From Phaeoceros laevis (lineage: Eukaryota > Anthocerotophyta > Anthocerotopsida > Notothyladales): a stretch of DNA of 28,799 nt. A model generated the notes under the pieces. The model was not told the DNA's origin and did not search any database. It saw nothing but the letters and a program-made list of their open reading frames with translations. Positions 25,301 through 28,799 of this stretch are shown one piece after another. The stretch is from NCBI GenBank assembly GCA_049999765.1, contig JBNGIQ010008086.1:1-28799 (forward strand). Direction: 5' to 3'. Numbering within the stretch: the first letter of the stretch is position 1; each line of letters begins with the position of its first letter. Both the position numbers and the translations under genes were made by a program.

Positions 25301-26584
25301 AGAGAGCCATTTGTGCTTCAGTTTGCAGAAAGACAGTTCTGCGAGTCGTGTGTGTTTGGCAAACACCATCGGCTGCCATACAAGGATGTGAATCCTACTC
25401 GGGCCACCAAGGCACTTGAGCTGGTCCACACTGACCTGTGCGGCCCTACGTCTACAGCTTCCCTAGGAGGAGCACTCTATTTTCTAACATTCTTGGATGA
25501 CTGGAGCAGATATGCTGTGGTATACCTGATTAAGGAGAAAAGCCAGACCTTGGGTTGTTTTCAGGAGTATGTACCATATGCACAACGGCAAACTGGAGAA
25601 ACTCTGATTGCCCTGCGCAGCGACAACGGGGGTGAGTTCACTTCAAATGCCTTCAAGGATTATTGCAAGGAGCTGGGGATAGTAAGGCAACTCACCGTAC
25701 CCTATACTTCCTCGCAAAATCCTCTAGCAGAGCTGAGTAATAAGCATCTTCAGGAATCTGCTAAGTCTATGCTGAAGCTGTCTGGTCTTTCCCGTGACTA
25801 CTGGGCAGAAGCCATAGCCACTGCAGTCTATGTCCGAAATAGATTACCCACTAGTGCATTCTCGGGTGCCACTCCCTTCCAGAGATGGACTAAACATAGG
25901 CCCCGAATTAATCACTTAAGAATCTTTGGCTCTCCAGCTTATTCACACCTGTCAGAAAAGCAGAGAGTTAAGTTAGATTACAAAGCCCGTAAATATGTAT
26001 TTGTTGGTTATACAGAAGGCATAAAGGGCTATAAGTTGTTCGACCCGTCTACGAGAACAACAACACATGCACGCAGCGTGGTTTTTAATGAGCAGTTACT
26101 CTTAGACTCTGCTATTGGACATACCTCAGCTGAACCCCAATCTGACCTAGATGATGGCCATGAAGGCATTATAAGTCAGTCAGACAGTTCTCCTCCCTTT
26201 CCAGTAAATCAGAATTCAGCTGTCCTCCCTTACATTCCAGCTAGCCAGAACCAAGCAAGTTCTACTCTACAGCAGTCTGATAGTGACACAGAGGATGAAC
26301 CCTCAGATTTCCCAGATGATGACTATGAAGGATTCCCGAATGACACCTGTATGACACCTGTAGCAGAAACTGAAATAAGTCAATCATCTGTGGAAGATAA
26401 CTCTGGAACAGAGGAATTGCATGACAACATACCTGAACCTGAAGAGGTAGCAGCTCCAAGACGAAGTTCTCGGAGGCACACATCATCTCCAGCTGACTGG
26501 AAGGAACCACCTTTGACCTACCAGTCATTTCTAGTGCAAGATGGGAATGAACCACTGGACCTGGAAGAACCTCAATCATATTAG
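25301..26584 (+). pseudogene. int: Integrase part of copia element 3 pol
   Basis: Same frame as gag after the TAA. FCESCVFGKHHRLPYKD completes the zinc-binding region. The catalytic core shows HTDLCGP, SDNGGEF and Glu in NPLAE, with 35 residues between Asp2 and Glu. The RNRLPTSAFSGATPF and RKYVFVGYTEG motifs and an acidic Ser/Asp-rich linker follow. As in element 2, proline replaces the glycine usually found before the catalytic Glu. It ends at TAG 26582-26584, where element 2 has Lys (EPQSYKEA), so AAG-to-TAG is likely. Confidence 0.9.
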
Positions 26585-28156
26585 GAGGCAATCAATTCAG
26601 TAGACAAGGAGAAGTGGACTGCTGCAATTCAGTCCGAGTACCAGTCAATTGTTGATAATAAAACTTGGGTGTTGGAGGACCTCCCTCCTGGACGCAAAGC
26701 GGTCACGTGCAAATGGGTGTTTAAAAAGAAGCTTAATTTAGATGGTTCTATCGCCAGATACAAAGCACGCTTGGTAGCAAGAGGCTACAGCCAAGTAGCA
26801 GGTCTGGACTATACTGAAACGTTTTCCCCTATTGTGCGGGCAACATCAGTGCAGGCCTTGCTGGCAATTGCAGCACAACACGATTATGCCATGCATCATA
26901 TGGATGTGAAGACCGCCTTCTTGAATGGCACCTTGGAAGAGACCATCTATATGCGCCAACCTGAAGGGTATGTAGACAAAGATCACCCAAACAAAGTCTG
27001 TAAGTTGCTCAAAAGTATCTATGGTCTTAAACAATCACCCAGAGCATGGTTTAAAAGAATTGATGCTTACCTTAAGCAGTCAGGTTTTGTCCAGAGTAGT
27101 GCTGACTCCAATGTGTACAAACTGCGAGACAGTAATGGGGTTTGCTTTCTAGCTTTGTACGTCGATGATACCGTTATCATTGCAAGTAGCCCAGAACTTA
27201 TGTCAAAAATAAAAGCTATCCTGACCTCTGAATTTGCAATGACCGACCTAGGTCAACTTAAGTTTTTCCTAGGTGTTCAGATTCAACAGAACCTGTCCAA
27301 ACATACTGTCTTTATTCATCAAGCCCATTTCGTGCATCAAGTCTTAACTCGGTTTAGACTTCAGAATGCATCCCCTGCAGCTACACCCATGGCAGTGGGA
27401 GAAAAATTATCAAGTGAGCAATCACCTAAAACTGAAGAAGAAAGAACACAAATGGAAAAGACTCCGTACAGACCTGCAGTGGGAGTGCTGATATATTTCC
27501 GGAACTGGACAAGGCCGGAGCTCTCTCACGCAGTTGGGGTCACTTCACAATTTCTCACCAGCTATGGTTCAGCTCATTGGGCAGCAGTACAAAGATGCAT
27601 GAGATATTTGAGTGGTACACGAAGGAAAGGACTGCTCTACAGACAACATCCAAAGCCACTCAGCCTAACATGCTTCTGTGACGCAGATTGGGCGTCAGAT
27701 ATTGATAGCAGACGCTCCATCTCTGCTAACTGTCTAATGTTAGGGGAGGATGAGAGACAGGCCACCATTGTCTCATGGCACAGCAAAAAGCAACCAGTTG
27801 TGGCCCTCTCATCCACTGAGGCCGAGTACATAGCTGCAACAACAGCAGCTCAAGACATACTGCATGGAAGAGAACTGCTGGATTCACTGGGAGAACCACA
27901 GTCAACACCCACCTTATTGCTGAGCGACAATCAGTCGGCTATTGCACTAGCCCAGAATCCAGTTCTTCACTCCAGGACCAAACATATTGAGATAAAGCAC
28001 CACTTTATCAGACAGGTGGTAGCAGAAGGTCAGGCCTCACTGCAGTATGTGTCTACGCACGATAACATAGCAGACTTGCTTATAAAATCACTTCCCCGGG
28101 ACAAGCACGATAGATTTGCTGAAGCCATGGGGTTAGTGGACGACCCGGACACCTAA
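26585..28156 (+). pseudogene. rt-rnh: Reverse transcriptase-RNase H of copia element 3
   Basis: It continues in the same frame. RT motifs: VTCKWVFKKKLN, RYKARLVARGYSQV, DVKTAFLNGTLEETIYM, YGLKQSPRAWFKR, and the active site LYVDDTVII (YVDD codons 27158-27169). Connection and RNase H: YRPAVGVLIYFRNWTRP, DADWASD, SSTEAEYI, DNQSAIALAQNP, HIEIKHHFIRQ. It ends at TAA 28154-28156. All RT and RNase H catalytic motifs are present, so this half is damaged only by the upstream nonsense codons. It can be mobilised only if enzymes are supplied by a sibling copy. Confidence 0.92.
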
Positions 28157-28741
28157 ATATATCATTACCCACCTAGCTAGTACACAACCTGCAGCTACAG
28201 CAGCATCACAGCACTTGGACTCCCTGGTAGGCTTCTTTGTGGCGCACGGATCCTGCGCCAGCAACAGCAGCAAGTCAGGACGGGCCCAAATTCATGGACA
28301 GCCGGCGGACAGCAAGATCAACCAGCAAACTCAGATTTCTAATCACCTGCCTGCCGTCTTCTGTGAAATCGCAGCCAGCAATCGCTCAATGCAAGATTGA
28401 GAGACGCGCCACGGTGCGCCAGCAAACTATGGACAGACCCTGAGCCAGCCGCCACCTTGATGTGCAGCCTCAAGCGATTGAAGCTTTGAGGATGCGCACT
28501 ACCTACACGGCATCAGGCGGCGCAGCGAAAGGGCTGCCCACGGCCACACTTTCAAGAAAAAAGGGAGGCGCTGTCATCAGTTGGGGCGCGCGGCCCTCAA
28601 ATTCGGCGGGCGGCAGCCATCACCAGGCGCGCAGCCGCCACCAAAAAATCCTGGCCGCCACCATCTCTCAAAAATGCAACTAGGTTTTTTTTCGCGCGGG
28701 CTGCGAAGCACCAAAAACCGTGCCTTCATGAAATACTGGCT
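28157..28741 (+). other. 3' non-coding region of element 3
   Basis: About 0.6 kb between the pol stop and the PPT. It is GC-rich and low-complexity (GCCAGCAA, GGCGCGC, CAGCCGCCACC runs). Short open frames are not convincing. Unlike element 2, I see no antisense membrane-protein ORF here. Confidence 0.55.
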
Positions 28742-28750
28742 AAGTGGGAG
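28742..28750 (+). other. Polypurine tract of element 3
   Basis: AAGTGGGAG lies directly before the 3' LTR, preceded by CTGGCT exactly as in element 2. Confidence 0.85.
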
Positions 28751-28799
28751 TGTTGGTATTAGGGTAGCCAGCATTTTAGGGTTATTTAATTATTTAATT
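28751..28799 (+). repeat. 3' LTR of copia element 3, first 49 bp
   Basis: It matches the first 49 bp of the 5' LTR at every position I compared and is cut by the window edge. Confidence 0.93.

Larger units (their letters stand above)
22591..28799 (+). mobile_element. Ty1/copia LTR retrotransposon 3 (runs off the right edge)
   Basis: 5' LTR (22591-22834), PBS, ORF0, ORF1, gag-pol, a 0.6-kb non-coding 3' region, PPT and the first 49 bp of the 3' LTR, which match the 5' LTR over all visible bases. It interrupts a gypsy integrase gene, so it is younger than that element. Its left flank TGTCA should recur after the 3' LTR outside the window. It shares ORF0, ORF1, PPT and LTR hairpin design with element 2, so both belong to one lineage. 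Gag-pol has two nonsense codons and no frameshift. Confidence 0.93.

Noticed and set aside
1-28799. Bacterial or phage defence system, CRISPR, tRNA or rRNA genes
   Set aside because: No regularly spaced repeats, tRNA-like folds or rRNA motifs were seen. Content is entirely eukaryotic LTR-retrotransposon-like plus unassigned DNA.

Overview
The window is transposon-dense eukaryotic DNA, most likely nuclear DNA of a streptophyte (land plant or charophyte alga). The evidence is four tRNA-iMet-type primer-binding sites (TGGTATCAGAGC) behind short LTRs, Ty1/copia polyproteins, a Ty3/gypsy chromovirus fragment and a short TTTAGG/TTTAGGG telomere-like run. I cannot name the species. No rRNA, tRNA, CRISPR or bacterial-style operon was seen.

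Layout. 1-2456: unassigned DNA with diverged tandem repeats. 2457-7375 (+): copia element 1, with 5' LTR, PBS, an extra ORF1 and gag-PR-IN-RT, decayed by nonsense codons and one frameshift and cut off inside RT. 7376-7960: GC-rich low-complexity flank. 7961-14415 (-): copia element 2, complete, with 267-bp LTRs that appear to differ at one base, a 5-bp target duplication (CTGGA) and a gag-pol broken only by a one-base indel in an A-run. 14421-16043: repeat modules and LTR-like debris. 16044-18829 (-): two unrecognised coding regions, the larger broken mainly at homopolymers. 19680-20010: self-complementary GGAGGCTCCAC minisatellite with a telomere-like run and a 77-nt fold-back. 21375-21603 (-): an LTR plus PBS of a further element, sitting in the chromodomain of a Ty3/gypsy relic (21604-22590, -). 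That relic is itself cut by copia element 3 (22591 to beyond 28799, +), whose gag-pol frame is open apart from two stop codons.

Most interesting point. Elements 2 and 3 share an unusual 5' layout: PBS, a 58-codon ORF0 with a C-x2-C-x4-C-x7-H pattern (31 of 58 residues identical without gaps, counted by eye), 7-10 nt, a basic/coiled-coil ORF1, exactly 11 nt, then gag-pol. Element 1 lacks ORF0 but also has an ORF1 directly before gag, overlapping as TGATG. Ordinary Ty1/copia elements carry a single gag-pol ORF, so this looks like a polycistronic copia lineage with accessory proteins. Element 2 also carries, antisense in its 3' region, a 98-codon ORF for a predicted single-pass membrane protein that resembles a captured gene.

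Caution. At least six frame breaks (element 2, the gypsy relic and the unknown 17-18 kb gene) fall in or next to homopolymer runs. Some may be assembly errors rather than real inactivating mutations.
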